From an uncultured Bacteroidales bacterium (GTDB taxonomy: Bacteria > Bacteroidota > Bacteroidia > Bacteroidales > P3): 59,881 nt of DNA. This document shows, in pieces, positions 34,009 to 42,475 of the stretch. Position numbers and translations under genes: made by a program. Numbering within the stretch: the stretch's first letter is position 1; each line of letters opens with the position of its first letter. The DNA is taken from contig CAJOIV010000017.1 in the NCBI GenBank assembly GCA_905234665.1, forward strand, positions 1 through 59,881. Direction: 5' to 3'. The notes under the pieces are model-generated. The model did no database searches. It had not been told where the DNA came from and saw only the letters and a program-made list of their open reading frames with translations.

Positions 34009-34803
34009 ATGGGCAAAATCATCTCTATCGCCAACCAGAAAGGCGGCGTCGGCAAAACCACCACCGCCGTCAACCTCAGCGCCGCACTGGCGGTGATGGA
34101 ATACAAGGTGCTCCTCGTCGACGCCGACCCGCAGGCCAATGCCACGTCGGGCCTGGGCGTGAATCCCGACGAACTGGAGAAAAGCGCCTACGAGTGCTTC
34201 ATGGGTCGTGCCGACGTGGCCGACTGCATCCTCGAGACCGACACCCCGAACCTCTCGCTGCTGCCCACACGCATCGACCTCGTGGGCGCGGAGGTGGAGC
34301 TCGTCAACGAGAAGAAGCGCGAATACTTCATCGCACGCGCCTTGGAGCCTGCACGCGAGGACTACGACTTCATCATCATCGACTGCAGCCCCTCGCTGGG
34401 CCTCATCACCGTCAACGCCCTCACGGCTTCCGACTCGGTCATCATCCCCATCCAGAGCGAGTATTTCGCCCTCGAAGGTCTGGGCAAGCTCCTCAACACA
34501 GTGCGCATCGTCCAGACACGCCTCAACCCCAAGCTCAATATCGAGGGACTCCTCATCACGATGTACGACTCGCGTCTCCGTCTGGCCCGTCAGGTGGTCG
34601 AGGATGTGCGCCAGCATTTCAAGAGCCTCGTCTTCGACACCCTCATCTACCGCAACACCAAGCTTGCCGAAGCACCCAGCTACGGCTGCTCGGTCATCAG
34701 CTACGATGCCACCTGTCAGGGAACCATCAACTACCTCAACCTCGCAAACGAAATCGTCAAACGCAACAAGCTCAAGCCCGGAGTCCGGGTAGACAATAAA
34801 TAA
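34009..34803 (+). CDS. parA: Chromosome-partitioning ATPase ParA (Soj)
   Basis: 264 residues. The deviant Walker A motif KGGVGKTTTAVNLSAAL is at 11-27; Walker B reads DYDFIIIDCSPSLG, and the switch region VDADPQANATSGLG. The short N-terminus without a helix-turn-helix marks the chromosomal type. ParA binds DNA with ATP and, with ParB on parS, segregates the replication origin. parB follows after 3 bases. No parS site was found by eye. Confidence 0.93.
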   Translation: MGKIISIANQKGGVGKTTTAVNLSAALAVMEYKVLLVDADPQANATSGLGVNPDELEKSAYECFMGRADVADCILETDTPNLSLLPTRIDLVGAEVELVNEKKREYFIARALEPAREDYDFIIIDCSPSLGLITVNALTASDSVIIPIQSEYFALEGLGKLLNTVRIVQTRLNPKLNIEGLLITMYDSRLRLARQVVEDVRQHFKSLVFDTLIYRNTKLAEAPSYGCSVISYDATCQGTINYLNLANEIVKRNKLKPGVRVDNK

Positions 34804-34806
34804 GTA

Positions 34807-35709
34807 ATGGCAAAGAAACCTTTAACCCCGCGCCGCGGACTGGATGCCATCCTTGGAAATCTAGATGTGAGCGCCATCAACAATTCCAGGAACAACGCTT
34901 CCGACCCGCTGTCCACGGTCACCGCCGCCATCGGCATGGTGCCCGTCGCCGACATACAGGCCAACCCATTCCAGCCGAGAAAGGAATTCGACCAGCAGGC
35001 TTTGGACGACCTCGCCCAGTCTATCCGCGAACAGGGAGTCATCACCCCTGTGACAGTCCGGCGCATGCCCGACGGCAAGTATCAGCTCATCGCCGGAGAA
35101 CGCCGTTTCCGCGCCTCGCAGCTGGCAGGTCTCACGGAGATACCCGCCTACATACGCGTGGCCACCGACGGACAGATGATGGAGATGGCCCTCGTCGAGA
35201 ATATACAGCGCGAGAACCTCAACGCCATGGAGATAGCCTTCTCGTACAACGCCCTCATCGAGGAGTGCCAGCTCACCCACGAGCAACTCAGCCAGCGGGT
35301 AGGGAAGGACCGCTCGACGATCACCAACTACCTCCGTCTGCTGGGGCTCCCGGCAGAGACGCAGCTGGCTCTCAGCACCAACCAGATCACTATGGCCCAT
35401 GCCCGCGCCCTCGCCAGCGTCGAGGACACCGAGCGTCACCTCGCCATACTGCACGACATCATCAACCGTCATCTCTCTGTCCACCAGACCGAGCAGATGG
35501 TCAAAGCCGACAAGCAGGCAGCACGTCCTGCACGCCGCCCCCAGGTCGCGGAGCTGCCCTCCACGCACAGCGCGGCACAGTCGCAGATGCGCCAGATGCT
35601 TCAGTCGGAAGTCGAGATAAAACGGTCGCGCCGCGGCAAGGGAACCCTCACCATCCACTTCTCCAACGACGCCGACTTCGACCGCATCATCAAACTGCTC
35701 CACCCATAA
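34807..35709 (+). CDS. parB: Chromosome-partitioning protein ParB
   Basis: 300 residues. The N-terminal CTPase/ParB-N domain has IQANPFQPRKEFD, GERRFRASQLAGL and the ENIQRENLNAMEIA box. A helix-turn-helix domain follows (LSQRVGKDRSTITNYLRLL), and the C-terminal dimer segment ends RGKGTLTIHFSNDADFDRII. It loads on parS as a CTP-dependent clamp and works with ParA encoded just upstream. Confidence 0.93.
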   Translation: MAKKPLTPRRGLDAILGNLDVSAINNSRNNASDPLSTVTAAIGMVPVADIQANPFQPRKEFDQQALDDLAQSIREQGVITPVTVRRMPDGKYQLIAGERRFRASQLAGLTEIPAYIRVATDGQMMEMALVENIQRENLNAMEIAFSYNALIEECQLTHEQLSQRVGKDRSTITNYLRLLGLPAETQLALSTNQITMAHARALASVEDTERHLAILHDIINRHLSVHQTEQMVKADKQAARPARRPQVAELPSTHSAAQSQMRQMLQSEVEIKRSRRGKGTLTIHFSNDADFDRIIKLLHP

Positions 35710-35728
35710 CCCCAGAAAGGAGACCCCA

Positions 35729-36301
35729 GTGCGCCGTCGGATGTTCATCATGGCTTGCCTTCTGGCACTGGCGGGAACAACTCTCGCTCTCGCCCAGGCA
35801 CCCGTCGCCGACACCCTCGCCCATGCCGACAACCTGTCGGACCCGACAACGCTCCACGACCCACAGAAGGCCCTCCTGCTTTCGCTGCTGCCCGGCGCAG
35901 GACAGGTGTACAACGGCCAGGCATGGAAGATACCCATCATCTACGGAGCCTTCGGAGGCGTGGGATATTTCGTCTATCAGAACCACACCAACATGCGGAA
36001 ATTCAAGAAGGAATACCTCCACAGGATAGACGGCGGCGAGCCTGAACTGCAAGGCTACACCAGTTACCCCAACAGCAGCATCTACAACCTCTACCAGACA
36101 TATAACAAGAACTTCCAGCTGATGGTCATCGTCACGGGGCTGGTGTACGGAATCAACCTCATCGACGCCTATGTCTTTGGCCACCTCTACGACTTCCAGA
36201 TAAGCGACGACCTGAGCCTCCATGCCTCGCCGTCGCTCATGGCCCCCCTCGACAACCCCTGGGCCGTCACCCCGACACTGCAATTGACATTTACATTTTG
36301 A
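35729..36301 (+). CDS. DUF5683 family envelope protein
   Basis: 190 residues from GTG 35729; ATG 35741 is an alternative. Signal peptide, then KALLLSLLPGAGQVYNGQAWKIP, the marker of DUF5683, with hydrophobic segments around YGAFGGVGYFVY and LMVIVTGLVYGINLIDAYV. In Bacteroidota it commonly follows parAB and may be outer-membrane or envelope associated. Function unknown. Confidence 0.8.
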   Translation: MRRRMFIMACLLALAGTTLALAQAPVADTLAHADNLSDPTTLHDPQKALLLSLLPGAGQVYNGQAWKIPIIYGAFGGVGYFVYQNHTNMRKFKKEYLHRIDGGEPELQGYTSYPNSSIYNLYQTYNKNFQLMVIVTGLVYGINLIDAYVFGHLYDFQISDDLSLHASPSLMAPLDNPWAVTPTLQLTFTF

Positions 36302-36327
36302 ATAATAATTAAACACACAACAACACC

Positions 36328-37032
36328 ATGAACCCATTACTCTTCATCCAGTCCGACGCGGCCGCACAGACCGCCCTCGACACTGTCGCCTCTGTGGCAT
36401 CACCCGAACGCATCACCCTCTGGGACCTCACCCTCAAGGGTGGTTGGATTATGATTGTGCTGGTCATCCTGCTGGCACTGGCCGTCTACATCACCATCGA
36501 GCGTTACCTCGCCCTGCGCCAGGCCGTGAAAGCCGAGGAGGACGACGGCTTCATGAACAATATCCGTGAGTATATCCACAAAGGCGACGTCGAAGGTGCC
36601 CGCAGCCTTTCCAAACAGACCAACTCGCCTCTGGCCCGCATGGTCGACAAAGGCCTCTCGCGCCTCGGCCGTCCGCTGTCCGACATCCAGGCCGCCATCG
36701 AGAACGAGGGCAAACTGGAGGTGGCACGTCTTGAGAAGCGCGTCTCGCTCGTGGCCACCGTGGCCTCCCTCGGCCCCATGATCGGTTTTCTCGGCACCGT
36801 GACCGGCATGGTCACAGCCTTCCAGGATATGGCCCACGCAGGCAACAACATCGACATCAGCATCCTTGCCACCGGCATCTATGAGGCTATGGTCACCACC
36901 ATCGGCGGTCTCATTGTCGGTATCATCTGCTACTTCCTCTACAACATCCTCGTGACCCGCATCAACAAAGTGGTCCTCGACATCGAGGTGCGTGCCACCG
37001 AATTCATGGACCTCCTCCACGAACCCGCTTGA
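36328..37032 (+). CDS. exbB: MotA/TolQ/ExbB proton-channel protein
   Basis: 234 residues. The first membrane helix is near residue 35 (GGWIMIVLVILLALAVYITIE), with later helices at LVATVASLGPMIGFLGTVTG and YEAMVTTIGGLIVGIICYF. The GP.iGflGTVtGM motif is diagnostic. It forms the proton channel that, with ExbD and a TonB-like protein (next two genes), energises outer-membrane transport or envelope integrity. A direct Tol role is not excluded. Confidence 0.88.
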   Translation: MNPLLFIQSDAAAQTALDTVASVASPERITLWDLTLKGGWIMIVLVILLALAVYITIERYLALRQAVKAEEDDGFMNNIREYIHKGDVEGARSLSKQTNSPLARMVDKGLSRLGRPLSDIQAAIENEGKLEVARLEKRVSLVATVASLGPMIGFLGTVTGMVTAFQDMAHAGNNIDISILATGIYEAMVTTIGGLIVGIICYFLYNILVTRINKVVLDIEVRATEFMDLLHEPA

Positions 37033-37034
37033 AA

Positions 37035-37120
37035 ATAATGTGTTAATGTGATAATGTGTAAATGTGTAAGCAGGGCGGAAGCCACTCTCACATTCAAACA
37101 CTCAAACATTCAAACATTCG
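37035..37120. repeat. Dispersed repeat with 8-nt arms
   Basis: Left arm AATGTGT(A/T)-type units and right arm CAAACATT-type units flank a GC-rich centre (CAGGGCGGAAGCC). The arms are roughly inverted. It lies between the exbB and exbD genes. Confidence 0.8.
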
Positions 37121-37126
37121 ATTATT

Positions 37127-37540
37127 ATGCTCCAGTCAAGAAATCAAATCCGCATTGAGACATCCAGTTCGACCATGTCGGACCTGGTGTTCCTCCTGCT
37201 GGTGTTCTTCATGATAACCTCGACGCTCATCAGCCCCAACGCCGTGAAGCTCCTCCTGCCCGAGAGCGGCAGCAAGACCATGGCCAAGCAGAATGTGACC
37301 GTCTATATCGACGAGAACTACAACTTCCAGGTGGGCGAGACGGCGACGGATATAGAAGGCCTCCAGTCCCTTATCGCCCAGGGCATTGAGGCGGGTGTCA
37401 CTGACGCCTGCGTCGTGCTCCGCGCCGACAAGACCGTCCCCGTGCAGTATGTCGTCAACGTCATCGATGCCGTCAACGCCATCAATAACGAGACCGGCAC
37501 CAAGCACAAAGTCATCCTCGCAACCTCACCAAAGAAATAA
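37127..37540 (+). CDS. exbD: ExbD/TolR-family biopolymer transport protein
   Basis: 137 residues, with a single N-terminal membrane helix (LVFLLLVFFMITSTLI, about 21-36) preceded by the expected SSSTMSD segment with its proton-pathway Asp. The periplasmic domain has VYIDENYNFQVGE and VLRADKTVPVQYVVNVID. It pairs with the upstream ExbB. Confidence 0.88.
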   Translation: MLQSRNQIRIETSSSTMSDLVFLLLVFFMITSTLISPNAVKLLLPESGSKTMAKQNVTVYIDENYNFQVGETATDIEGLQSLIAQGIEAGVTDACVVLRADKTVPVQYVVNVIDAVNAINNETGTKHKVILATSPKK

Positions 37541-37693
37541 AGGTTATAGGTTAAAGGTTATAGGTTATTGACCGCGCTAGCCACTCCTCCCCTAAGTTAG
37601 GGGAGGTGCCCCGAAGGGGCGGAGGAGTGTGTCACCAACCAACAATAACCAATAAACAATAACCAATAAACAATAACCAATAAACATTCATAA
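37541..37693. repeat. Dispersed repeat with nested GC hairpin
   Basis: Left arm of GGTTATA units, core ACCGCGCTAGCC (37571-37582), a nested stem around CCCCTAAGTTAGGGG and GCCCCGAAGGGGC (to about 37627), then a right arm of AATAACC/AATAAAC units up to the next gene. The core plus hairpin recur inverted at 45523-45584. Confidence 0.88.
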
Positions 37694-37695
37694 TT

Positions 37696-38469
37696 ATGAC
37701 TACCGAGAACAAGAATAAAGTCATCTCCGGCATCGGGACAGGCCTCTTCCTGCTCGCCGTGATGCTGGTATGCATGGCTTTCGGCTACGACCCGCCCGAC
37801 CCGCCCATCCCCGAGGAGGGTGTCGAGGTCAATGTGGGCAACAGCGATATGGGATTGGGCGACAACCCCATGCCCGAGGCTTCCGAGCCGAGCAGCGCCC
37901 CGCGTCCGGCGTCGGCCACCGAGCAGTTGGCCACCCAGAACACCGAGTCGTCGGTGCCTCTCTATTCCTCGAACAAGCCCTCGACGGCCAAGCATGACAA
38001 CGAGACCCCCACGACCACCAAGCCCGAACCTCCCAAGGAGCCGGAAATCAACAAGAACGCCCTCTTCAACGGCAACAAGGGCAACAAGAACAACAACCAG
38101 AACGCCGGCAGCCAGGGCAACACCTCAGGCAGTGGCAATATGGGCAAGCCCGACGGCGACCCCAACTCGAACCGCTACGACGGCCAGCCCGGCAAGGGCG
38201 GTGCAGGATACTCACTGGCAGGACGTTCGGCCAAGGCACTGCCATCTCCTACCTACGAGAAAAACAAGTACGGCAAGGTCGTTGTCCAGATATGGGTTGA
38301 CCGTGAAGGCGTCGTCGTCCGTGCCGAAGCTCCCGCCAAGGGGTCTACACTGGCCGACGAGACCGCCGTCAAGCAGGCCAAGGCCGCGGCGCTGAAGGCC
38401 CGTTTCAGTCCCAAAGCCGACGCTCCCGAACAGCAGACAGGCACCATCACCTATATCTTCCAACCCTGA
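37696..38469 (+). CDS. TonB-like energy transducer
   Basis: 257 residues: an N-terminal membrane anchor (GIGTGLFLLAVMLVCMAFG), a long Pro/Asn/Gly-rich linker (about 30-170), and a C-terminal TonB-like fold starting KNKYGKVVVQIWVDREGVV and ending TGTITYIFQP. It follows exbB and exbD as the third component. The target is unknown; in Bacteroidota such sets may serve TonB receptors or a Tol-like function. Confidence 0.8.
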   Translation: MTTENKNKVISGIGTGLFLLAVMLVCMAFGYDPPDPPIPEEGVEVNVGNSDMGLGDNPMPEASEPSSAPRPASATEQLATQNTESSVPLYSSNKPSTAKHDNETPTTTKPEPPKEPEINKNALFNGNKGNKNNNQNAGSQGNTSGSGNMGKPDGDPNSNRYDGQPGKGGAGYSLAGRSAKALPSPTYEKNKYGKVVVQIWVDREGVVVRAEAPAKGSTLADETAVKQAKAAALKARFSPKADAPEQQTGTITYIFQP

Positions 38470-38490
38470 TAAAGGTTATAGGTTATATAG
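38470..38490. repeat. Short GGTTATA repeat remnant
   Basis: AAAGGTTATAGGTTATATAG between the TonB-like and S4 genes, a partial arm. Confidence 0.6.
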
Positions 38491-38868
38491 ATGGAAAACA
38501 CTCCTCGTATAGACAAGTACTTATGGGCTGTGCGTCTCTACAAGACGCGCAGCCTTGCTACTGAGGCGTGCCGTTGCGGCCATGTGCGCATGGGTGGGCA
38601 GACGTTGAAGGCCTCGCACGAAATCAAGGAAGGGGAGGTCTACGAAATCTCTATCGAGCAGCTCCACAAGGTGGTGCAGGTCAAGAAATTGCTCGACCAT
38701 AGGGTAGGGGCAGCCCTTGTACCTGACTACCTCGTCGACCTCACGCCGCAGGAAGAGTACGAACGCATCCAGATGGTGCGCCAGTACTCGTTCGAGAAAC
38801 GCGACCGCGGCATCGGACGACCCACCAAACGCGACCGCCGCGAGATAGAAGACTTCAAATATAAATAA
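38491..38868 (+). CDS. S4-domain RNA-binding protein (Hsp15/RqcP-like)
   Basis: 125 residues. The S4 domain is at the N-terminus (RIDKYLWAVRLYKTRSLAT, GHVRMGGQTLKASHEIKEG) with a basic C-terminal tail (RGIGRPTKRDRREIEDFKYK). Hsp15 and RqcP bind the 50S subunit carrying stalled nascent chains and help ribosome rescue or recycling. Which subgroup this belongs to is not clear from sequence alone. Confidence 0.85.
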   Translation: MENTPRIDKYLWAVRLYKTRSLATEACRCGHVRMGGQTLKASHEIKEGEVYEISIEQLHKVVQVKKLLDHRVGAALVPDYLVDLTPQEEYERIQMVRQYSFEKRDRGIGRPTKRDRREIEDFKYK

Positions 38869-38925
38869 AAAGGCATCCACGCTGCAAGTTTTCCCCATAT
38901 TCAGATACATAATAACAGTTCCGAC

Positions 38926-39465
38926 ATGGAAGAAGAAGAGGTAATACGCGATATCCTGGGTGGAAACGTCAACCGCTATGAGGAGATTGTGCGCGAGTAT
39001 CAGGAGATTGTCGCCAACCTCTGCTACAAGCTCGGAGGCGGCAAGGTCGACGTCGAGGAGATGACCCAACAGGTATTTGTGGAACTCTACACAGCCCTGC
39101 CGCGCTTCAAGTTCCAGTCGAAGCTGAGTACCTTTATCTACCGCATCACCGTCAACGTCATCTGCAAGGAATTCAAACACCAGCGGCGCTACGAGACCGG
39201 GATGATGGACACCGCCCTGCAATACCAACAGGAAACAACTACTTCCGTGGAGCAGGACATCATCCACCAGGAACGCCTCCGGCAGTTGCGCCAAGCCATA
39301 GGACTCCTGAACCGCGAGCAGCGCACCGCCCTGGTGCTCTACACATACGACGAATTCTCGTACCAGCAGATTGCCGACGTGATGCAGTGTACGGTGGCGA
39401 AAGTCGAGTCCCTCATCTTCCGCGCCCGGAAAAACCTGAAGAAAATGCTAACAGACAAGATATGA
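38926..39465 (+). CDS. ECF-type RNA polymerase sigma factor
   Basis: 179 residues: region 2 (YQEIVANLCYKLGGGKVDVEEMTQQVFVELYTAL; the pattern is of sigma-70 family ECF) and region 4 (LNREQRTALVLYTYDEFSYQQIADVMQC and VAKVESLIFRARKNLKK). The next gene overlaps its stop by four bases (ATGA) and encodes a small protein with one membrane segment, a likely anti-sigma partner. The third gene encodes an exported Spy/CpxP-like protein, so the set looks like an envelope-stress circuit. The regulon is unknown. Confidence 0.9.
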   Translation: MEEEEVIRDILGGNVNRYEEIVREYQEIVANLCYKLGGGKVDVEEMTQQVFVELYTALPRFKFQSKLSTFIYRITVNVICKEFKHQRRYETGMMDTALQYQQETTTSVEQDIIHQERLRQLRQAIGLLNREQRTALVLYTYDEFSYQQIADVMQCTVAKVESLIFRARKNLKKMLTDKI

Positions 39466-39818
39466 CCAAGAATATTACTGACCAAGAACTGGATGCCCTC
39501 CTGCGGGAGGATGCCTCGATAATGAAGAGCCGGCCTGTGGGACGGACGGTCGACGTGACCGACGCCGTCATGCAGCGGGTGGGCAAGATGCCCTACTTGC
39601 TGCCCTCGCACAACGCCGCGATGCGGAGACGGCGCAGGGCAGTCGCGGCTGTGGCCGCCATGGTGCTCCTCTGTAGCACCGGGGCGGGCTTTGGACAGTA
39701 CCAGACCAAAGTCGCCAACGAACGCCTGGCCTCCATGTTCTCCTCGGTATACGCCTTTGACTACGGTCACAGCTCGTCGGTGTGTGCCAGCGAGATGGAA
39801 GCCGGATATCTCTATTGA
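39462..39818 (+). CDS. Small single-membrane-segment protein, possible anti-sigma factor
   Basis: 118 residues: a cytoplasmic N-terminus (TDQELDALLREDASIMKSRP), one membrane helix (about 52-70, AVAAVAAMVLLCSTGAGFG) and a short exterior tail. Start and stop overlap with the sigma factor gene. No zinc-binding anti-sigma motif is visible, so the role is inferred from position and topology. Confidence 0.65.
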   Translation: MTKNITDQELDALLREDASIMKSRPVGRTVDVTDAVMQRVGKMPYLLPSHNAAMRRRRRAVAAVAAMVLLCSTGAGFGQYQTKVANERLASMFSSVYAFDYGHSSSVCASEMEAGYLY

Positions 39819-39837
39819 TCACCAAACCACTGATACG

Positions 39838-40257
39838 ATGAAAAAGTATATTCCCCTTATAGCCCTCCTCCTGTGCGTCATGGTCCTTCCTGCGCAACCC
39901 TCACATAACCATGGGGGAAAACGGGATAATCCGCCGAAGGTGGAAGAGATGGTGAGCAACCTCAGCCTCAAGCAGAAAAAAACTTTGCTGGAGGTCCGCG
40001 AACGCTCCAAAGACAGAATGGACGAACTCAAGGCACAGCTCAACACGGTGCGTGACAGCATCCGCGACTATATCCACCGCGAAGGGGACAACACGAAAGT
40101 CCTGTACCCCCTTTTCGACCGCGAAGGGGAACTGCAGGCACGCATATCCAAAGAGATGTATGCCCTCCGACTGCAGATTGATGCCATCCTGACGCCGGAA
40201 CAGCTGAAGGAATTCCGCCAGGCGATGGAGCAGAGGAGAGGGAAGAAGAGAAATTAG
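39838..40257 (+). CDS. Exported Spy/CpxP-like protein
   Basis: 139 residues: signal peptide (MKKYIPLIALLLCVMVLPAQ) and a helical body with LSLKQKKTLLEVRERS and LTPEQLKEFRQAMEQR, similar to the LTxxQ motifs of the periplasmic chaperones Spy and CpxP. It closes the sigma factor operon and could be its output. The last residues run into the repeat at 40253. Confidence 0.7.
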   Translation: MKKYIPLIALLLCVMVLPAQPSHNHGGKRDNPPKVEEMVSNLSLKQKKTLLEVRERSKDRMDELKAQLNTVRDSIRDYIHREGDNTKVLYPLFDREGELQARISKEMYALRLQIDAILTPEQLKEFRQAMEQRRGKKRN

Positions 40258-40340
40258 GAATGAGGAATTAGGAATGAGGAATTAGGAATGAGGAATGAGG
40301 CGCGTCGGCCTTTTAGTTTTTAGTCTTTACCTTTTAGTTT
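40253..40340. repeat. Dispersed repeat encoding a signal peptide
   Basis: Left arm GAATTAG/GAATGAG heptads, core GGCGCGTCGGCC, right arm TTTTAGT-type units. The core and right arm are the first 15 codons of the L,D-transpeptidase gene. A near-identical copy is at 52534-52611. Confidence 0.9.
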
Positions 40341-40774
40341 GCCAGTCTGCCGCCCACGGACAGAATCTGGTAGTTGTCGACAAAGCCCACCTACGGCTGG
40401 TGGTTGTGGACCGTTCCTGCGGGGACACCCTCCTGTCGTGTCCTGTGGCCCTGGGGGCCAATTTCGGACAGAAACGCCTCGAAGGCGACCGCCGCACCCC
40501 CGAGGGTATCTTTCCTATCGTCAGTGTGGAGAATGCCACGCGATGGACGCATGACTTCGGCGACGGCCACGGGCAGCGTGCCAGGGCCTACGGCGAATGG
40601 TTCATCCGGCTGGATGTGGAGGGCTTTACAGGCATAGGCCTCCATGGGACCTGCTTTCCTGAGTCGGTGGGGACCTTCAGTTCGGAAGGATGTGTGCGGA
40701 TGCTGGATGCCGACCTGCGGACCCTTGTGGCCTTGATAGGGAAAGGCGACCTGGTGGTGATTATGCCGGAGTGA
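40295..40774 (+). CDS. L,D-transpeptidase (YkuD) family protein
   Basis: 159 residues. After the signal peptide (MRRVGLLVFSLYLLVCQSA) comes a YkuD domain: RRTPEGIFPI, then the catalytic segment GIGLHGTCFP...GTFSSEGCVRM, with His and the active Cys in the standard HGT...S.GC.RM arrangement. It would form 3-3 cross-links in peptidoglycan or link proteins to it, in the periplasm. The first 15 codons are made by the dispersed repeat and match the start of the unrelated gene at 52566 (43 of 46 bases identical). The 3' end overlaps the opposing ABC ATPase gene by 14 bases. Confidence 0.85.
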   Translation: MRRVGLLVFSLYLLVCQSAAHGQNLVVVDKAHLRLVVVDRSCGDTLLSCPVALGANFGQKRLEGDRRTPEGIFPIVSVENATRWTHDFGDGHGQRARAYGEWFIRLDVEGFTGIGLHGTCFPESVGTFSSEGCVRMLDADLRTLVALIGKGDLVVIMPE

Positions 40775-41516
40775 GGCGCAGGGTGCCTTGTACCATTTCG
40801 GCCTGTACGCCGAAGACTGTCTTGATGTTTTCCGTTGTGAGCCCTTGGGCGATGGGACCATGGTAGTGGATATGCCCTTGGTGGAGAAGGAAGAGCTCGC
40901 GGCAGTAAAGGAGTGCGATGTTGAGGTCGTGGACGACGAGGAGGATGGTTTTCTGCTGCTCACGGTTGATGGTGCGGAGGAGTTCGAGAATCTCGAACTG
41001 ATGCGCGATGTCGAGGTTGGAGATGGGCTCGTCGAGTAGCAGGATGGGGGTCTGCTGAGCGAGCGCGCGTGCCAGCATGACCCGCTGGAGCTCGCCGCCG
41101 CTCATTTCGTGGGGTTTGGCGAAACGGAGGTGCCAGGTGTTGGTCTGCTTCATGCACTCCTCGACAATCTGCCAGTCCTTCTCGGACTCGTTCTGGAGGT
41201 GCCGCTGGTAGGGGTTGCGTCCCATGAGGACAGTCTCGAAGGCGGAGAACTCGAAGTCGGTCTGGGGGTGCTGCCGCACAAAGGCGACGCGCTGCGCCAT
41301 CTCGCGTGCCGGGAGGTCGGTGACCCGACGGCCCTCGATAAGCACCTCGCCTTTCTGGGGTGTCAGCAGTCCCGCCACGCAACGCAGCAGGGTGGTCTTG
41401 CCGCAGCCGTTGGCCCCCATGACGGCGTAGAAACTGCCAGCCTCGAAACGGGTGTCGATGCCGTCGAGAACGACACGTTTGCCGAAGGCGTAGGAGAGGT
41501 TGTGCAGTGTTATCAT
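40761..41516 (-). CDS. FecCD/BtuCD-type ABC transporter ATP-binding protein
   Basis: 251 residues from the ATG at 41516: MITLHNLSYAFGKRVVLDGID, Walker A GANGCGKTTLL, signature MSGGELQRVMLARALA, Walker B ILLLDEPISNLD and the switch His in LLVVHDLNIALL. It pairs with the permease ending two bases upstream. This is the iron-siderophore, haem or cobalamin uptake class. No substrate-binding protein or receptor gene is nearby. Its stop codon overlaps the end of the opposite-strand L,D-transpeptidase gene. Confidence 0.88.
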   Translation of the reverse strand: MITLHNLSYAFGKRVVLDGIDTRFEAGSFYAVMGANGCGKTTLLRCVAGLLTPQKGEVLIEGRRVTDLPAREMAQRVAFVRQHPQTDFEFSAFETVLMGRNPYQRHLQNESEKDWQIVEECMKQTNTWHLRFAKPHEMSGGELQRVMLARALAQQTPILLLDEPISNLDIAHQFEILELLRTINREQQKTILLVVHDLNIALLYCRELFLLHQGHIHYHGPIAQGLTTENIKTVFGVQAEMVQGTLRLTPA

Positions 41517-41518
41517 GG

Positions 41519-42475
41519 TCAATAGCCTTTCTTGTTCTTGTAGAGGAGATAGATGAAGAGGGGGGCGCCCACAATGGCCGTGAGGCTTCCAACGGGCAGC
41601 TCGGCAGGCATGAGAACCGTGCGCGCCAGGGTGTCGCAGAGCAGCAAGAAGAGGGCGCCGGCAAGGATAGAGTAGGGGACCACGCGGCGGTTGTCGGGTC
41701 CGAAAAGGAGCCGGACGCAATGGGGCACCACGAGGCCCACGAATCCGATGACGCCGGAGGCGGAGACACAGAACGCTACCATGAGGGTGGTGACAAGGAG
41801 GAGGGTCTTCTTGACGCGTTCCACCTCGACACCCATGCTGCGGGCGGCCTCGCTGCCGGCGAGGAGAAGGTTGAGGTCGCGGCAGTGGTAGAGCACCACG
41901 CCGGTGCCGACGAGCACCACGGGCGCCACGAGGACTACATCCATCCAGGTGGCGGAGGCGAAGCTGCCCATGGTCCAGAAGATGATAGAGTCCATCTTGT
42001 CCTGATGCAGCACCATGAGGAACGAGACGAGGGCCGAGATGAGGAAAGTGAGGCAGACGCCCGTGAGGAGCAGGGTGGTGGTATGCATGCGGTTGCCGAT
42101 GGAGGCGATACGGTAGATGACGACGATGGTGAGCAGTCCTGTGGCCAGGGCGCAGGCACCGACGCCGAGGAGCCATGCCTCGAGCCCCAGCAGGATGGCC
42201 ACGGCGGCGCCGAGGGATGCTCCCGACGAGATGCCGAGGACATAGGGGTCGGTGAGGGGGTTGCGGAAGACTGACTGGTAGGCCGCTCCGCAGACAGAGA
42301 GGGCGGCGCCTGTCACCAAAGCCAGCAGGATGCGGGGCAGGCGGAGATTCCAGAAAATATCGGCCTGTAAAAGGTCGCCCCAACTGTAGCTGACCACGCC
42401 GAGTTTGGCACTGACAGCCACGGCAGCCAGCAGGAGGACGAGGAGGACAATCCAGTATGGTCTGCGGGGTTTCAA
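41519..42475 (-). CDS. FecCD/BtuC-type ABC transporter permease
   Basis: 318 residues with about ten membrane helices and the family motifs LRLPRILLALVTGAALSVCG, NPLTDPYVLGISSGASLGA and GVIGFVGLVVPHCVRLLFG. The start is taken as TTG 42475, which overlaps the dapB stop (TTGA), because the open frame upstream lies within dapB and has no membrane character. It works with the downstream ATPase. The substrate (iron chelate, haem or corrinoid) cannot be told from sequence. Confidence 0.85.
   Translation of the reverse strand: MKPRRPYWIVLLVLLLAAVAVSAKLGVVSYSWGDLLQADIFWNLRLPRILLALVTGAALSVCGAAYQSVFRNPLTDPYVLGISSGASLGAAVAILLGLEAWLLGVGACALATGLLTIVVIYRIASIGNRMHTTTLLLTGVCLTFLISALVSFLMVLHQDKMDSIIFWTMGSFASATWMDVVLVAPVVLVGTGVVLYHCRDLNLLLAGSEAARSMGVEVERVKKTLLLVTTLMVAFCVSASGVIGFVGLVVPHCVRLLFGPDNRRVVPYSILAGALFLLLCDTLARTVLMPAELPVGSLTAIVGAPLFIYLLYKNKKGY

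Noticed and set aside
33999..35709. parS site near parAB
   Set aside because: No TGTTTCACGTGAAACA-like sequence was found by eye in this region.
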